Origin: CAKUFA01 sp963656345
Lineage (GTDB): Bacteria; Bacillota; Clostridia; Christensenellales; Aristaeellaceae
DNA length: 7,447 bases
Direction: 5' to 3'
Assembly: GCA_963656345.1 (NCBI GenBank)
Contig: CAVKHY010000106.1
Coordinates: 1-7,447, forward strand
Positions 6,269 through 7,447 of the stretch are shown here, one piece after another. The notes under the pieces are model-generated. The model saw only the letters and a program-made list of their open reading frames with translations, had not been told where the DNA came from and did no database searches. The translations under genes were made by a program, and so were the position numbers. Within the stretch, counting starts at the first letter, position 1. Each line of letters starts with the position of its first letter.

Positions 6269-7447
6269 TTACTTAATCATGCTCTGAGTCGTCTGCCAAC
6301 CGGCGTCAATCACCTTTTGATGGCTGGTAGCATAAGGTCCGATTGCTGCCACTTGTGCCGCTGTTCTCGGGAAGTGGAGGCAGGTGTGACCGGCGAAGTT
6401 ATTATCCGTCCTATGCTGCACACCGTGGGGCATGGAGTGGATGGAGGCCATGTAAACCCGTCCATCTGCAAACACAACCCACACTGCCTTTGCGTTCCAT
6501 GTGTTGCCACCCAAGGCTTTTTCCATCTTGGCGGTATCAGCCGCCGTCAGCGGTTCACAGTCTGCATGAGCACCCAAGGAGAACATGTGCACCTGCCAGG
6601 AGATGCCTGTAGCAAAATCATACACCGTAGCGTAGGGATACAGCTTGCACCGTGCCTTGACTTCCGTGTACCAGTTTGCATACCGTACCGAGGAGGCCTT
6701 CGGAATGTAGGCCGCACTGGCATTGGGATTGATGGTAGGCGTAGCCGTTGCAACCGCCGTGCCGTTAGAGCTGATGGCGGTGCTGCTGCTCAGCTTGTCC
6801 AGGGTCTTCGTGCCGGCAACGCCGTCTACCGTCAGATTGTTGGCCTTCTGGAATGCCAGCAGTGCTGTGTAGGTCTGCACGCCAAATTTCCCGTCTGCTT
6901 TGCCGGAAAGGTATCCCAAGTCGATCAGTCGCTGCTGCATGCTCTTGACTGCATCGCTGATGTCGCCCTGCTTGAGGGAAGTGCTGGGAGCAGGTGTTGC
7001 CGAAGGAGTTGGCGTAACAACCGTTGCTGAAGTAGAATACAGCAGTGCCAACGTCGAAGCGCCAGCCACACCATCCCGGCTCAGGCCGTTGGCTTTCTGG
7101 AAATTATACACTGCCGCAGCCGTGGCACGACCGTAGTTGCCGTCTGCTTCCCCGGTCAGATACCCCAGCTTAATCAGCTTGTTCTGCAAATCGGTTACCG
7201 CTGCGCCGGTCATGCCCTTGCGAAGCGTTGTGAGGGCATCAACCGTACCGCCGGCATAGGCTCCTGTGCTGGTCAGTGCGCCGGAAGAATAAAGCAGTAC
7301 CTGGGTGTCATAGCCTGCGGCACCATCTTCATTCAAACCGTTCTTCCGCTGGAAGGCACGGATTGCGGCCACGTCATCCGCTTTGCAAACCCCATCCACC
7401 GTTGCGCTGTAGTAGCCCAAAGCAGTAAGCCGCTCCTGCAGTCTGGA
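6269..7447 (-). CDS. Peptidoglycan-binding-repeat protein with unassigned His-rich C-terminal domain, 5' end missing
   Basis: The frame is open to the window edge (S-R-L-Q-E-R-L-T-A before LGYYSATVDG), so 392 C-terminal residues are seen and the start, with any signal peptide, lies outside. Three peptidoglycan_binding_1 repeats occur at residues about 1-55, 75-138 and 157-220, each with the pattern LGY(Y/L)...DG..G/D...AAV..FQ+.N.L..DG.AG..T...L. Pro/Thr/Ser-rich linkers (VTPTPSATPAPST and ATATPTINPNASA) separate them from each other and from the C-terminal domain (about 254-392). That domain has VYDFATGISW, SLGAHADCEPLTAADT, IHSMPHGVQ, DNNFAGHTCLHF and TSHQ: conserved-looking His, Asp, Glu and Cys residues as in a metal-dependent or Cys/His enzyme. 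I do not recognise its family by name; a cell-wall hydrolase or transpeptidase role is only inferred. The product is probably exported. It ends with TAA six bases before a hairpin terminator. Confidence 0.88.
   Translation of the reverse strand, partial: SRLQERLTALGYYSATVDGVCKADDVAAIRAFQRKNGLNEDGAAGYDTQVLLYSSGALTSTGAYAGGTVDALTTLRKGMTGAAVTDLQNKLIKLGYLTGEADGNYGRATAAAVYNFQKANGLSRDGVAGASTLALLYSTSATVVTPTPSATPAPSTSLKQGDISDAVKSMQQRLIDLGYLSGKADGKFGVQTYTALLAFQKANNLTVDGVAGTKTLDKLSSSTAISSNGTAVATATPTINPNASAAYIPKASSVRYANWYTEVKARCKLYPYATVYDFATGISWQVHMFSLGAHADCEPLTAADTAKMEKALGGNTWNAKAVWVVFADGRVYMASIHSMPHGVQHRTDNNFAGHTCLHFPRTAAQVAAIGPYATSHQKVIDAGWQTTQSMIK

Noticed and set aside
6269..6690. C-terminal domain as a classical YkuD L,D-transpeptidase
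   Set aside because: GHTCLHF only loosely resembles SHGCxR; the Ser and Arg are missing and the upstream HG spacing does not fit.
6146..7030. Open frame of 294 codons on the plus strand opposite the peptidoglycan-binding gene
   Set aside because: Its start lies in the pgpH promoter region, it shows no recognisable domain, and the opposite strand carries clear peptidoglycan-binding repeats.
6269..7447. Tandem DNA repeats in the cell-wall gene as a CRISPR or satellite
   Set aside because: The periodicity is at the protein level (three diverged domain repeats) with no identical DNA units or spacers.

Overview
The window looks like chromosomal DNA of a Gram-positive anaerobe of the Clostridia (Bacillota), probably a plant-polysaccharide user from a gut or rumen. 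This rests on the pgpH-ybeY-cdd-era gene cluster, strong GGAGG-type ribosome binding sites, a moderate GC content and a pectin gene pair. The genus cannot be fixed from the sequence. A run of ten N marks it as a scaffolded draft or metagenome assembly. There are no RNA genes, CRISPR arrays or insertion sequences, and no intergenic stretch exceeds about 210 bp.

Left part (1-1934, + strand): the 3' end of an AraC-family regulator resembling the large membrane-sensor YesS/YtdP type, followed 14 bp later by a pectinesterase without a signal peptide. The pair reads as a small pectin-utilisation operon. The pectinesterase is cut by the N run at 1722-1731. The bases on both sides of the gap share the six-base sequence gtgaaa, and merging that overlap restores a 323-residue enzyme, so the break is an assembly artefact.

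A perfect 15-bp-stem bidirectional terminator (1973-2009) separates this operon from the convergent core operon.

Core operon (6062 down to 2017, - strand): pgpH (7TM-HD c-di-AMP phosphodiesterase), a fused ybeY-cdd gene (16S rRNA maturation RNase joined to cytidine deaminase) and era (16S-binding GTPase). The genes overlap by 4 bp or lie 12 bp apart, which suggests translational coupling. A textbook sigma-A promoter (TTGACA, 17 bp, TATAAT) lies about 70 bp upstream of the GTG start of pgpH, and its -35 box sits inside an 8-bp-arm inverted repeat that could be an operator. The phoH, dgkA and recO genes that often accompany this cluster in Bacillota are not present in it.

Right end (7447 down to 6269, - strand): the C-terminal 392 residues of a cell-wall protein with three peptidoglycan-binding repeats and a His/Cys/Asp-rich C-terminal domain I cannot assign. 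It ends in a hairpin terminator just upstream of the pgpH promoter region.

No clearly new multi-gene system is visible. The points most worth a second look are the YbeY-Cdd fusion with a possible internal start, the operator-like repeat on the pgpH promoter, and the unassigned C-terminal domain of the cell-wall protein.
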